NCBI GenBank assembly: GCA_008694505.1
Contig: VZDJ01000003.1
Location: 54,782 to 118,781, forward strand
From: Cyanoderma ruficeps
Taxonomy: Eukaryota > Chordata > Aves > Passeriformes > Timaliidae
Reading direction: 5' to 3'
DNA length: 64,000 nt
Position 1 is the stretch's first letter; each line of letters begins with the position of its first letter. This document shows, in pieces, positions 38,801 through 53,800 of this stretch. The notes beneath the pieces were generated by a model. The model searched no databases and was not told the DNA's origin. It was given only the letters and a program-made list of their open reading frames with translations. A program made the translations under genes and the position numbers.

Positions 38801-41800
38801 TGGAGACAGCCAATAAATACCCACCCTACTGGCCTTATCAAACACGGATGTGTTTTGGCAATTGGCAGTGCTGGTATGAACACAGCTGTAGACTGGGCAC
38901 TGCTGATGTTGACTGTTTATTCCATTCAGATAATTATGTGTATCTTCCATCTACCCTTCTCTTAAAGAAATTATTTCTGATTAATCTTTTCAACCTTAAT
39001 AGATAACATGATTACCATTTTTGAACTACAGCTGCCGAATCTGAAGAAGGTATTGAGAGATTGCTTTCATTACCTGCTGTTACAGTTTCCTTAGTTACTA
39101 TAATTTGTCTGTTGGTAGAGATAGAAAATTAGGGTGTAATTTTGCAGTATTGCCTCAGTCTGTCTCTCCTTGAGTTTGAACCTAGCAGGCCTTTACATTG
39201 GCATCTCCGATTAACCAATTTTACGGCTAGACATATGCCAGAAAATTAATTGGTATCATCTTGTTTTGCATTTTACTGAAAGGCCTGCATTTTGCTGGTA
39301 GTTGCACTGACAGGAAATGGAATTGTGAACACTAGAGTCAACCTGGAATGTTGAATCATTAGTCTTTTTGTCATTTTGTCTAAGAGGTTGACTCTTTTTT
39401 GACTTTCCTCTATTTACTTAACCTTGCTCACTGACAAGCTGCTTTTGTTTTGTACATTTTAATGTCTGACTGAATATGATCCACGGATCCTTTTTGAGAG
39501 AACAATCTGCATTTAACTGAAGATGCTCTGGGGTTCAGTGATTACACTTAGCAAAATCTGATATTTATAATTCAGATAGTGGTTTCCATAAAACACTTAG
39601 GCAGCAAAGTGTCCTGTTAAGTATATAGATATTATCCTTCTAATATGGTAAAGAAAAGCAAAATGTGTATTAGATGGAGGAATTTTCCAAGTCACAGCTA
39701 GGCCCATCACTTCCTATAGAACAGCCTGTAGGAGATGAGAACACTCATTTTATTGTCTTTTTCTCCAAAACTTCCACTAGCTTCAGTGAAACAGGTTTTT
39801 TTGCATTCAACTTTCTTCAAGGCACAGACCCTATTCTCATCGTTTGGGCAGAAAGTGTAGATTATACTGCTGGTGAAAAGAGAGCCCATTTGCTTTGCAG
39901 TGAGTCCATAACAGAGTCATGAATTTCCACATGTTACCTCCATAGGCATGCAGTACATAGTGCATCCTCTCCTACTGATGTTTTTTCAGTATTCTTAGAG
40001 ATGAAAACCAGTTCTGGGACATGGACATCAATATGGAAAAATTTTTGTAAAGCTAAAGAATTCTGTGAAATCTGTGGGTGCACCTAATGAGAAAAGTAAC
40101 TGCCAATGAAAAGTTGTGTTCATTTTCTGTTCCAGTTTCTCTGGTATCTCAGGCATGGTGCAAGAGTACACTTTCTGCACTAAACCCACAAAATATATTC
40201 TATATATAGGAGTTTAAATAAAGGATGACTTTCATAAGGAGAGAAAATTCATCAGAGAAATTTTATCATAAAATGTGCTTGGGTAGCTCTGCCTTAAGAA
40301 CCTGGCAATGATGGCTTCACAAGGCCTTTGTGAGGAATGCTACCCTTGAACTGTAAACAGAGAACTGCAAGACAAAGTTGGTCTTGTGTACATTGCCCAA
40401 AAACAGTGAACCAAGATGCAGCAGCCCAGACATTGTATTCCAACTGGAGGGTTGGAGTGCTTTGACATATTCCATGCCATCAGCTTTTTTCTGGTGCTCT
40501 TGTTGACGAACCAAGGTAAACACACATGGGGGAAAGTAAATAAAAGGGAACTCTCTCAAAGCTTGTGCCCAAGCTCAGCCATTTTAAACAAAAGCAGATC
40601 AGAAATGAGCAGCCAAACTGCATTTCCCACTTGGATGAATATTGCTGCTAGCTCATTGGGGCTGTATTTTTGGAAGTGTGCAGTTTTATGTGTTGGTTTC
40701 CAAATCTGGCATGTGCCGTGCACTCAGAATGCCAGTGGGAGCTGCTAGTGGAATCCTTCTTATCAACTCCTTTTTCTGATGACACTTTGAGCCGTCCCTT
40801 CTTCACAGGGTGGTGCTGCCAGATCTGTTCCCTTTTCCAGAGCTGGACTATGCATCCAAACAGCCTGAGTCCAGGCCTGGGCTTTTGCTTCTGCTGTTCC
40901 CACTGGCAGTGTGCAGTCCCTCTGAGAGTCCTGCTTTCTCTGCTTTGGAAGTGGTGTTTGACACAAAGACCTGATCAGTCAGGAGTTCCCGAGCGTGCAG
41001 GGCTGCTGTGTGCAAACAAAGAAAAGCTGCTGTGCATGTGAACTGAAGAGGGAGAAATGGCCCTCCAGCTCTGTCCTCCCTTTCCAGAGAACAGTTCCAG
41101 CTGAAGGAAGTGGATTTGGTAAAAGGTAGCTGGAATATTTCTTGCCCTGCTTTCTTTGTTGCCTCTCAGGAGTTTCTGTCTTTTCTATGGGGTTGAGCCA
41201 CTGCACATGGAACAGCAGCTGGAATGCTGTGTTTTATTGGCAACCTACTGCATTAAGCTGGCACCAGTTTCTGAGTTGCTTAATATGCGAACATTCACTA
41301 ACCAGAGCCTTTACTCTTCCCAGCCCACTATGCTTTTTTCTCTGCCAACTAGCTGACTCCTTTTTTTTTTTTCAGATCATTTTCTTGCCATCTGCCAAGC
41401 TGATGTTTTAAGAGGCCTGATCACTTTTTCCTCATCTAGTTTTGGGACCTCCATTAATATTGTTGGAGACATGATGATGTTTTTATTTGCTTGCCTAGCT
41501 TCGGTAACCCCATTTGGTTTCACTGTGTTTTTAGGCAGACAGCAATGCATAATTGACGATTTTATTGGTTAGTACTCTTCAAATGAAAATTACTCAATTT
41601 TCTGTTCACCTTATCTGCAAACAGTTGTGACCAAAGTTTGTTAAGCCATTTTCCTTGTGTTTATCTAGGAGCTGAGCAGCCAATTAAGAGAATATTTGAA
41701 GTCACATAGTACAGGGAATTCACTTGATAGCAATTACCATTTTTTCTTTTTCACATAGTCCCTTTTTGCACAGTAATGACAAGTACCTAAAGTTGGACCT

Positions 41801-44800
41801 TTGGTGGTTCCTATCTTGTGAAAAAGGCTTTTTAAGTGGCTGTACAAAACTGTGGGAGGCTTTTGAAAGTCTTGGCCATAGGAGTTCAGCCCTGCCTCAG
41901 ACTGCTGCAGTTTTCTTTCTTTTTCAGAACCTTTGCCAGACGCTCTGGTGCTCAGTGAAAGGCTCCTGCCGCTCCAAACTGGATGCAGCTGCGGATGGCA
42001 CTCGGTGTGGAGAAAACAAGGTGACTGTGAGCTGTGCTGTTTGCAGCTGTGCTGCTTGCCCAAGTGCAGAGAGGAGCCATGAGTAGCTGTGCCATTGCTG
42101 AGTGTGAAGGAGGTCATCCTGTGACATCTCCATTTACATTTCCGCTTAAGTGTTCAGCCCTCATAAGCTGAAATAACAAATAATTCACAGAAACATCTCC
42201 CTGTGATAATGATCTGAAGCTCTTTGTGCTTTTTCTTCTCTCCTCAGTGGTGCTTCTCTGGTGAGTGCATTACAGTAGGGAAGACTCCTGAAGCAATCCA
42301 TGGAGAGTGGGGCGTTTGGTCCTCCTGGTCCCATTGCACAAGGACATGTGGGGCAGGAGTTCAAAGTGCAGAGAGGCCGTGTGATAATCCAGAGTAAGCT
42401 GAGTGCACTATCTTTCCCTACTTTTGTTTAAGGGTTTTGAGGTTCTTAGGACATTGGAAACTGTCTTGTATGAGACTGTTAACCAGCAGGTGCCACATCA
42501 ACACGTCACAGATACTGACGCCTATCTTCCCAGTTAGGCAGACCTGTGTGAAATTCAGCTGGCTCATCTTTCACAGTAGTTGTTTGTTCTCTATTTCTTA
42601 ACCTCCACAAAGCTTATTTCAACACAAAATTAATAAAAAAACATACTTAACATTTATACTTTGCAAAAATAGCATAAATATTGCTTTATTAATACTGCAA
42701 TGAGTGAAATGTCCTCAAACACCAGGTGAGAACAGTTTGTAGCAATCTGATCCTGAGCACTCACCTTTCATGTTTTGTTCTAATCATTAGCTTTGTTTGA
42801 GCCTCAGACACATGAGATGTCAGGTACAGAACATGAAAGGCAGAATTCCCTACTGCATATCTGAGTTCATGAAGACTCTGCATCTCATTTTCACAAATCA
42901 CTAATGGCAGGAATAATATATCTTTTCAGAGAGAACGATCAAATGCACTGCAAAGTATGGGATTTAAAGCAGTCCATTTGATAGGTTAATTTATTGTGAG
43001 CTCAGCCAGGTAGTGCCAAGCACTTTTCGGGGGGGGGGGTGTGGTACAGGTACAGGAGTTGTCTAGATTTCTGTGCTTCATACTGACATGTTTGTGATGT
43101 GAACAGTATCTCTACACTGTCTGCTCTGTCAAAGATTCAGAGTCATCTTGTTATGCCACTGGAACCTGAAATACATAGTTGGTTTAAATCTGGTTTTTTT
43201 ACCCACGATCTCTTGTCCCAGTCTCAATGTTCCTTTTCTAGACCCCAGTTTGGAGGAGACTACTGTACTGGAGAAAGGAAACGCTATCGCATGTGTAACA
43301 TCAGCCCCTGTCACAAGGACTTGCCAACCTTCCGTCAGATGCAGTGCAGTGAATTTGATACAGTTCCCTACCAGAACGAATTCTACCACTGGGTTCCCGT
43401 TTATAACACAGGTGTGAAGCTACAAATTTTTTTAATATCTTGTATAAAAAGTCAAAGTTACATGCCTGTGAAAAACCTCTATGAGGGCAAGAAGTCACAA
43501 GAAGAATTATAGATTTTCTAATGAATTAGAGAGAAAAATCTGGTGTGCTCCCGTATGCTGGTGTGCCTTTTGTGTGAACAAAAAGGGGGTGGTTCTTCTC
43601 TACACGTAGGTGCTTTTTCAGAGCTCAGGTGATAACAGGTGTGATTGTAACTGATTCAGTTCCTGAAAAGACCTGCACTAAGAAAAGCTGTTGAAGTCAT
43701 GTCTGTACCACTTGTTTAGGATGCAAACCATCCTTTCCAGTGTCAACCACAGAACAAGAAGTAGTGTAGCACAGAGCTGCATCTTTCAGCTTGCAGGCCT
43801 CACTGCATGCAGTGAGCAGAGCTTTTCCACTGCACAAATGTGACTTTACTACTTCCAAACGCAGATCTGCATGGTAGGTGTACTTGGCATTACAGTGAAG
43901 AAGTAACATCTGAACTGGTTCATGTAAAGGCAGCGTCAATGACTCTGCTTTATAACTTGCTTTGGAACAGCTAGCTATTAAATACAAGGTATGCAGCTTG
44001 ATTCTTGGGTTGTGCATAGATATAAGGTGTAGATTGTCTGAGAGAATCACAAAATTGTTAGGGTTGGAAGGAATCTCTGGAGATCATCCAGTCAAACCCC
44101 CCTGTCCAAGGCAGGGTCGCCTGGAGCAGGTGACACAGGAACACATCCAGGTGAGTCTGAATGTCTCCAGAGGGTGAAACTCCACCAACTCCTTGGGTGG
44201 CTGTTCCAGTACTCTCTCATCCTCTGTGTAAAAAAGTTCTTCAGTGTGTTGAGGTAGCATTTCCTGTGTTATAGTTTATTGCCATTGCTCCTTGTCCTGT
44301 CTGTTGAGCACCACTGGAAGGCGTCTTGCCATCCCCTTGGCACTGACTTGGAGATGTTTATATGAATTGGTGAGACCCATTCTCAGTCTGCCCTTCTCCA
44401 GACTGAACAGGCCCAGCCCTCAGTCTTTCCTCACCACAGAGATGCTCCAGTCCTTTAATAATCTTTGTGGCCTCTGCTGGACTGTCTCCAGTAGCACCTT
44501 GCTTTTCTTGTCGTGAGGAACTCAGAACTCCCAAACTCTTCCTGATGCACCCCAGGAGCCCACTGGCACTCCTGGCTGTCAGGGAACACTGACATCTCAT
44601 GGTCAACCTGTCACCCACCAAAACTCCCGGGTCCTTCTCAGCAGAGCTGCTCTCCAGCAGGTCAGATCCCAACCTGTGCTGGTGCTTGGGGTTATTCTTC
44701 CCCAGGTGCAGGGCTCTACACTTGCCCTTTTTGAACCCCATTAAGTTTTTCCCTGTCCAGCTCTCCCCCCTATCAAGGTCCCACTGAATGGCAGCACAAC

Positions 44801-47800
44801 CTTCAGGAGGATCAGCCATTCCCCACAGTTCCATAGCAGCAGAAAACTTGCTAGCAATGTATTTTTTAATGAAAAAATAAGACAAATTAGGATAGGGAAG
44901 ATCAGGATTAACTTCCAGTTTCATTTGCCAGTGGTATTTTTCAGCATGTTAATTGCTTTTTTCAGTTATTGGCAGTTCTGAATTGGTTTTCTAAATCACC
45001 TACTGTTTCCATTACATCTGACAAGTACACAGTTGAAGATGAACCTAGAGCTGGCAGACTTGCAGTAAAATTTCTGATGAAAGAAAATACGGTTTATAGA
45101 GATTTTTTTGGAAGAAATTCCAATAAAGCCATGACAAATGCTAACAGCCTAATGTTTAGGCCAAAACCGATCTCATAAAACACTCTGCACTCGCCTATCA
45201 TTGAAGTGAAGATTCCCAGCCTCTGTTTCTCAGGGTGTACTACTGCAGGGTACAGCGTTCATTCTGTTCATGTCCTCTCTGTGACAATGCAAGAGAATTG
45301 GTAGTTCTGCATCTGCATTTGTTACAGAGGGTCTGTTTTTAAAGGACATTGAGAATCATGAGTCAAATGCTTACTGCACACTGGAAGGCACGGCTGTGCT
45401 CTGTCCATACTCAATTTCAAATAGAACTGTTCGGAACTGTACAGACAAACCAATTCTATTTAAAGCACTGTGCTACTAAGTCTGATCTATTTCATCTGGA
45501 AATCATTTGCAAAACTCTTTTGGTATCAAGGGTGTTGGTTTTTTTCTGTGGCTTGAAAACCTTTTGGCTGTTTTCACCCATTTTCTCAGCAGCCATAATT
45601 TCATAGATGTCCATGTCTTCCCCATGACCTTGGAGATCCTTAATGTTTTCACTTTCATTCTTACATTCCACTAACAACATTTAAAGTGTTTTCTTGCTGC
45701 TAAACTCTTAACATAAAACTGGCTTCCTCAGATAGACAGGCTCTCCTGGTAACGCTCAAAGAAGCAGGGAGCTGGCCGAGTCCTGTACTGATTCTTCATC
45801 TGACATCATTGTATGAGTGAGGATGGGTGGCTCTCATGGGCACAGTGCTTCCAGTTTTGTCCAGCCAGCATTATCTGAAATACATCTGAGGGTTTTCCTC
45901 CCATCTCAGTTTCAAATATTCTTTCAGCTTCTATCAGTGGTTAAAGATGTCCAGAGCAAAATAACTGCAGATAAGGTCGTGAAACAGTGCTGTCTCTGAG
46001 AGATGAAGCAGTTTGAGCCTTCATTGTATATGTGTGTCCAAACAAACCAAGATCTAAATAAAAACAAACCAACAGCCTTTTGTAACCCCCCCACAAATAT
46101 GAGCTGATGTTTCAGGCCTCTGGAGACTTACTCACAATGTCCTCCATATGTACACCAACCTTTGTCAGTTCCCTTTTGTATTCCCTTAACTTGTGCAACC
46201 CAATTTCAAGGATTTTCCACAGCATTCTGTTACTGTGTTGTCTTGCTGCCAAAAAGGGTTTTTGTAGTGGCATTTGTAGTGGTTAATCCTGCCTGGACAG
46301 TAGGCATCCCCCAAAGCCAGCTTGTTGCTCCCTCCCTCAGCTGAATAGGAGAGAGAGAATGTAACAAAAGTCAAGATAAGGGCAGGGATTACCATCATGG
46401 GCAAGACAGACTGCAGTTGGGGAAATGCATTTAATTTATTAGGAATTAAATCAGAGTAGAGTAGTCATGGAAAACAGTACTCCTTGAACCTTTCCAACAT
46501 AAGTCCTTCCCTGCAGTTCTTCCTGAACTGCTCCAGCGTGGATCCTTTCCACAGGCTGCAGTCCTTCAGGAACAGGCTGCTCCAGCATGGATCTCTGGTC
46601 CATGGGGCCTGCCAGGAGCCTGCTCCAGCATGGGCTTCCCATGGGGTCACAGCCTCCTTTGGGCATCTCCCTACTCCACTGTGGGCTCCTCCAGGGGCTG
46701 CAGGTGGATCTCTGCTCCCCTGTGGACCTCCAGGGGCTGCAGGGGCACAGCTGCCTCACTATGGGCTGTAACTGGGGCTGCACCATGGGCTGCAGGGGAA
46801 TCTCTGCTCTGGCAGCTAGAGCAGCTCCTGCCCCTCCTCCTTCACTGACCTTGTGTCTGCAGAGCTGCTCCTCTCACGTATTTTCACTCCTTTCTTCCAG
46901 CTGCAGTTGTGCAGTTTTTCTTCTCTTTCTTAAATACATTATCCCAGAGGTGCTGCCACTGTGAGTGGTGGTTTGGTCTTTGCCACTGTCTTGGTAGCAG
47001 CAGGTCCTTCTTGGATCTGCTGATATGGGCTCTGTCAGTCATGGAGGAAATTTCTGGCAGCTTCTCACAGAGCTACCCCTTTAACCCCCCTGCTACTAAA
47101 GCCTGGCAACACCAACCCAATACAGCTCTTGTTTTAGTATCAGGCATTTTGGATCCTCTCATGCTGCAGTTGGGATATAAAGGGGAAAGAAAACACAATG
47201 AAGCTTTCCCAAGCCCTGAGTGCACATACAGTTTTCCTGTGTCTAGCTAAGGAAATGGATTCCTGAGCCAGACATTCTGTGACATTTTAGACATTCTCTG
47301 TTCCTTCATCCCACTGGGAAAAATTATCTGGATGGTCACAATTCTCTCTCCTGGCTTTAATTTCATAGCTTGGTAAAGCGTTTATAGCAAATGTCACATA
47401 CCTAAAGAGTCTTCTCTGTTGTGTAAATTGTAACTTCACAAGAGAACAAAGACATTTTTGAGTAGCTTATGATTTAATGAAACAACCAGCTTTAGCAAGC
47501 AATCTCACAGAAAAGCAGTAAGTCACATCTTGCTGTTTTCCTAGCCTACCTGTGTTTGAAGTTTCAGTTGAGAATTTTCTGGTTCAGATGAGTTTATGCC
47601 TATTGGGGAACTTTCACAGTCCTGTTATGGAATTGCTTTGGACCTCAGAAACCCATGTGCTCAAGCTGGAGCATCAGAATAGCCCAGGGGATTTTAAAAT
47701 GATGGAGACCTCCAAGTTCAAGGGTGATAAACTATCCAGCAGTCTGAGCAGGATATTTTCTGAATTTTTCTCACGACCCAGGCCCTTATTTTGACACTTT

Positions 47801-50800
47801 GGTCAGACTTCAGTACATATCTACTTTTCTTTCCTCCAAACCAACCGCATGTTTATTTATTTCATACCATTTGACAAATTCCATTTATATGAGTCTGATA
47901 GCTTCTCAGGGTTTAACTTATAGATATAAGTCCTACATTAAATCATATAATCACTTTTATTTTCTATATCAGTGCCAGGGTCATTTAGTGTATGGTCAGA
48001 TAGGGGTTGTGTTAAAGATGTTGTAAATTTCATATTTCTTCCAAAATATTTCTAAGTATCTATTAAGATATGTTCTGATACAGTCACAGGGGCTGAGCTG
48101 ACAGAATGAAATAATGTTTCTGCTGCCCATGTTTCAAATTTAAACTTCATTTTGGAGCTCCAGGCTTGGTTAAAGTGATAAGTAGCTTCACCTCACCCAT
48201 TTTGTCTCTTTGGTAATTGTCTTTTCTAATTTTCTTTGTTTGGAATTCCTTAGCCAATTCTGAGCTCTCACAGAGTTGAGGGGTTGAAGAGAAGAGGCCC
48301 ACCTCTTTTCTTCCCTGTGAAGTTGCGAAAGATATTAAAGCCTTATCTTCTTCTGACAGACACGTTAATCACATCCTTCTTAGTCAGGTTAAGCTGGATC
48401 CCTCCTGCATGTGAACTCATGGGAATCAGCTGTGAGGTAAACAAATTTAAATTGGGAAGGAAATATGTTCCTTTCTACTTATCTTCATGTTGCTCTGTTT
48501 AGACTTGGTGAATCTGAACTTTTAAATAATATACAGAGGGGAAAAATATCACATGCCTAAGTATCAGGATTTTTTACTCCGCTTTGCTGATTTGCTTCTT
48601 CAGTCCCATTCTGATTACAGATAAGTCACTGGGCCCTTAAGGGAGCTCCGTGGCTTGGGATTCCATTACATCTGTGTTTCTTCTGTATATTAGGGAATTG
48701 ATCATGTCTCTGGTCAAATCAGCAGCAGGTGTAAGATGTGGACACCATGTGAAAAAACAGGTTGTAATTTTTCTGGGCTGCTGAGTGTTGGTGGCACTTC
48801 TGCTAAAATCTTATGTCCAGCTAGAAGCAAGGCACTGGCAGAAGGATGCAGGAAAACTGAAGAAGGTTTACAGGAGAGCAACATGGAAGTCAGAAAGTCA
48901 CGGAGAGGGACTTTTTACAAGGGCTAGTAGAGATAGGACACAGGGAATGGCTTAAACTGGCAGAGGGCAGGTTTAGATTAGATATAAGGAAGAAAATCTT
49001 TACTGTGGGGGTGGGGAGGCACTGGCACAGTTCACCCAGAGAAACTCTGGGTGCCCCACCCCTGGAAGTTTTCAAGACCAGGTTGGACAGGGCTTTGGGC
49101 ACTGTGGTCTAATGGAAGATGTCACTGCCCATGTTGGGGGGAGTTGGATGATCCTTAAGATTTCTTCCAATCCAAAACCTTCCATGATTCTGTAATTCAA
49201 AAAATGCAGATTAAGAAAAGCAAGTTTTGTTCTAGAAAGGAAAATAAGGAGTTAAATGGCAGCTACTCAGTGGAGCATTTGATGAGGGTTTAGCATGTGT
49301 ATCCCTGAGCTGGTAGAGATACATGGTCATTACTGAGTACTCACAGATTGGATCTAATGTTTCATGCATAGGCTGGATTGCAGGAATTTATGTATATTTT
49401 GGCCTAAAAGTTACAAAGATGACAACCTTTTTGTTAAAATCTTGTCATGATTTAATCAAATTTGCTGAAGTAACTGAAACTGAACCAGCTGCTTTAATGA
49501 GCTTCTTCTCAACCACCCAAGTGCTCCTATTCATCTGAGTTAAGTCTTTTTAGAATTTTGGGTCTGAAATAAGAAAAAAGGCTGAACTCAATGCAAGTCT
49601 TCCACAATTCAGGAAACATATTTGTTTTCCTTGTGTGTGACTTTGGAATCTGTTTTAAATAGTAGACCTTTGGAGGTCACTGGCTGATTCTGATACAGTT
49701 TATTTACAGTCCTAGAAAAACAGAGCCAAGGTCCCTGAGCTCAACCATAATTAATAATAATGACAGACAGACAGATAGATAGATAGACAGATAGATAGAT
49801 AGATGGATAGATAATTTTAGATAGTGAATGCCAAATACAATGCTAGTATAATTTCCACAGTGGTGACCTAACCAGCCTTTCTGCAGATGAAAAATCAAAT
49901 AAATATCAGATAGGATTGTTTTGGGTGAAGAAGTAAATACCCTATAATTTGCAAAGGGGCTCCATAGAAAACATATAGAAAAAAAACCAGTAGCTATTTT
50001 TGGGTAGGGTCTAATTTTAGATCAGTTAACACAATCAGGAAAAACAGGAAAGCTTTCATACCTAGAAAGCATTTGCAAGTATGAAAGTTTCTATAGGGTT
50101 TTTTTTACCTTTTATTTTGACTTAGTAAGGGGGTTATTTTTCTTTACAAACTGATTCTGAGTTACAGATTTACAGCATCATAGTTATGCCAGGAGTATTT
50201 CAGCACTGTCTGCTTCTTCTTGTTCAGTGATTTCTGAAGTGAAATTGCTTGTTTTGTCAACACACAACTAGGAGGAGGTACAGATATCAAACTTCCGTTC
50301 TACATATTTCATTAGAAAAAATGTAAAAGCTGAAATGGCTTTCTGTAAAATCTGTGTTTGTCACGGCAATTCTGAGCAGGTAACAGAGTACCTCGACTTC
50401 TGGGATTCTCCTTGTCATAAACATATTGTGCTTTGTATAGAAAAATGCTACATTGAGAAAGAAGGCAAGGTAAAGCAAAATTTAGAGCACTAAATTTTGG
50501 TCAATTAATGGTTTATTGATTAATCAATTAAATCACATGGCCAGAAAAAGAATTCTGCAGACAGAAGTAAAATTACTTGTATCTCACTTACCATGACAGC
50601 TCTTATCAAAACAGCTGATGAGTGTTATGGCTGGCATAACACTGGGGCTGAGAGTTGGTGAGGATTACAAACTTTTTGTTCTTGCCTGAAAAAGCTTTTT
50701 AGCTCCATCTTCACTGATATTCCTGAACACAATTCACATCAGCTGGAATTCCACCAGATGTATAACCATGGTCCATGCATGTGCTTTGGGTCTCATTACT

Positions 50801-53800
50801 GTTGCACTTTACGAGGATATTTTTGTTTAAGCCAAAAGCACAACATTGGTGACAGACCTAAGATGCAATTTTAGCTCGACTGACAAGAGGGAAAAAAAAA
50901 CTTTCATTAAGGTTTTGAATTTCCTTTATTGTTCTGTTTTGGTTTTTTTTTAATTTGTTTTTGTTCCCAGTTCTGCAGTGTTTCTTTTTACATGACTGAG
51001 AATCACAGAACAAAGCTCAGGCTGTGTAGGATTCAGTTATTAAGCTGCAAGAACTTTGAGGGGAGGAGCTGTAGTCACCTTTGTGCACTATGTGGTGTTG
51101 TGTATATGTTGGTGCTGTACAAACCAGAGTAATGAGAGCAAATTTTCCTCCTTCAAAAGGATAAATCCTTTTGTTGGAAATTAATTAGTTTATTTGAATT
51201 ATAAAAAGTTAGTGTTTCTCTTGTTACTAAAATTTTCTTTAAACACAGTTCTGTCTGTGACACAAACAAAGCAAACAAAGGAGGAAAAGATAAAAATAAA
51301 TTAATCAACCAGGGGAAAGCTTATAGTTACCCTGCATCCCTCTGAGACCAAGGGAGCAGCTTCTGTCAATTCTGTCAGGCACAGGAGAAAACCCACTCAG
51401 CATCAGCACCTTCACAGCACAAAGGGAAATAGTTTTAAAATGATTCAATAATGGTGCCTTGAAGTCACTACTGACTGGTGGGTTTAAGGCCCACTGCTTT
51501 TCTCAGCAAAGCATTTCAGGTTGCTCAGCATAAACAAAATGCTTTAGTGCCGGGTGAGACTGGGGTCTTTGAACAGACTGAAATCTGAAGACAGGTCTTC
51601 CGTTGATATCCATCATTAGTTTGACAGTGGATGATTTTTAATTCAGTCAGATAGTTCTGGTTCCACTGGAGGGTTTTCGGAGAGTGTTAAAAAGGCAGGG
51701 ATTACGTCTGTCTTCTTTTTGGCCCTAATTTCAGCTATTCCATGCACACAATTTATTTATCAGACTTGTGTCCTTAGTCTCTCTGATGTCTCAGTTTTAA
51801 AATTTCCAGTTCCCAAAGGCCTGTGTCTGTTAGACAGGGAGGTTGATGTTTGGCTCTTCTAATGCCATAGATGGAATAGATTAAGGCCCTGATACATCAC
51901 AGAAAATCTTGTTTCAGAGGCCACTGGTTGCTCTTGCTACAACTTTTCTCTTCTGTGGGACATCTATCTGAAAATAGCCTGTCTGTCAGACTTGCAATAT
52001 TATCCCTATTTCATAAGTTGTCAAGCAGGAAAAAAAAGAATGTTTGAAATTATTTATTAAGTGCCAACAGGTAGATGAAAATGATGAACAACACAGAAGA
52101 TCAGAAGCAAGCAGCTGACTGCTCTCTGAGAGAGGCTGACAGTAGTGATGAAAAGTTTAAATTACCTCTGAAATTACTCAGTCACCAGCTGATGGAAAAC
52201 TTTCTTGCCAGTGTCCTTGGCAATCCCACCCCTTCCCTAATGACAGCTGGATTTGCTGTTTCTTCATTCCTTTCTCCATCACAGCTGATGGCCTCATTGC
52301 AGCCTCACTCAGCAGTCGCTGCTGATGTATCAGCCACAGAAAGCACGTGGGTGTGAGGGGACCAGCCTCCACCTGCTTTCCATAAATCTACAGGTGCTCT
52401 TTATCAGGCCTCTGTTACCATGGCTCTGCTGAATTCTTCTAATTCTGCCAGTTCTGGCAAATGGCAGGGAAAGTGAAGATCCTGCCATCAGCAAAGACCC
52501 TGAGCATTGCACTTCAGTGTGCTGCTGATGTATTGTCTGAGTTGAGTGTTCTTGTTTTCCTTTCAGCAAACCCTTGTGAGCTCCATTGTCGCCCAGTAGA
52601 TGGCCATTTTTCAGAGAAGATGCTGGATGCTGTCACTGATGGTACCCCTTGCTTTGAAGGAAGGCACAGCCGAGATACCTGTATTAATGGCATGTGTAAG
52701 GTATTGGGTATGTTTGCATGTTTCTTTCTCTACAATTTAATTTTAAAAAGCTATGGAAAAAATGATTAACCATTTTTTTGTTAGGATCAAGGCCAAGTAC
52801 TCCATTTTATCACATTATAACAGCAAGTTTATAACAAAAACTGTCCAAGTAGACATAAGAGTAATTTCCACTCTTTTCAGTGAGCCTATTAGACTGACTG
52901 TTGATTAATTTTGGTGCCTTTTAAATCCTCTGGATTTTGCCCATTATTTTAAAACATCAGTTTGAGAAAGTCTGTTTCTGGTGAGAAGTTTTCACAGTGT
53001 TGTCGCATTAGGCTTGTAATTGATGTTACCACTGTCTGTGGAGTTTTTTATGAAAATGCAATTTAACCACATGCAGCTACCACATGAAGCTGTTCTGGGC
53101 TGTCTTTTAACAGGATCTGACTTTACAGTTGAGGGCAGTAAAAATTATTTTAGTTTACAACATTGAATTGAATAATGTTGTACAGTGAATTATTGTACAA
53201 CATTGTATAATGACATACTGGGCAAACACAGAGTATATGGCTCAATAATGTGTATTGAAAAATAAGTATAATGGTCTCTGCATATTCTATGTGTTGGTAG
53301 CAGATTTCTATGATCATGTGTGTGTCTGTATGGCATTTGAAGGAGTGTTCTGTAACTTCTGTAACATTCACAATCTTAGCATTGCTTTTAGTCAATTTCT
53401 TATAAATAAAATGAGTACTTTTCTTTTAGAGGATATATTTACATCTGTGGTCTATTTCTTCAAATTGAGGATTTGTGTCCTGTACCTCCTTGAATCCTGA
53501 TAGCTTTTTTGCTTTTAGCATCTTTGGAAACAAAGCAGGACTTGGTGACTTGTGGAAACTACGTTGGTTTATCCAGTATGGGAGTTGTATGCCTCAAGCC
53601 ACTTAATTGTATAAAAATGCAACTAGAAGGGACTTCAAGAAGTTGTCTGTTGCATCCCTTTACAAATTTTATTCCTTTTCTGATATTTTTCACATTCATT
53701 TCTTAAAGACCTCTGGTGATGGAAACTTTGCATTTTTAATAGATGATTGGTACATCCTCTTTTTAAACTTCTACTTTTAAACTTCTAAACTAGTGACCCA

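Larger units (their letters stand above)
43412..52566 (+). other. ADAMTS12: ADAMTS12 intron, 9.2 kb
   Basis: It holds an old antisense CR1 at 44043-44830, an LTR at 46275-47142, a sense CR1 at about 48895-49195 and a GACA/GATA microsatellite at 49762-49813. Other parts, including 44850-46260, 47150-48880 and 49820-52566, are unique AT-rich sequence without supported genes. Confidence 0.85.

Noticed and set aside
40670..41041. 123-codon + strand frame rich in Cys and Trp
   Set aside because: It looked briefly like an extra cysteine-rich exon, but it has no ADAMTS spacing or similarity, and the flanking exons already join in frame without it.
41734..42117. 127-codon minus-strand frame
   Set aside because: Antisense shadow of the disintegrin-like exon at 41928-42020.
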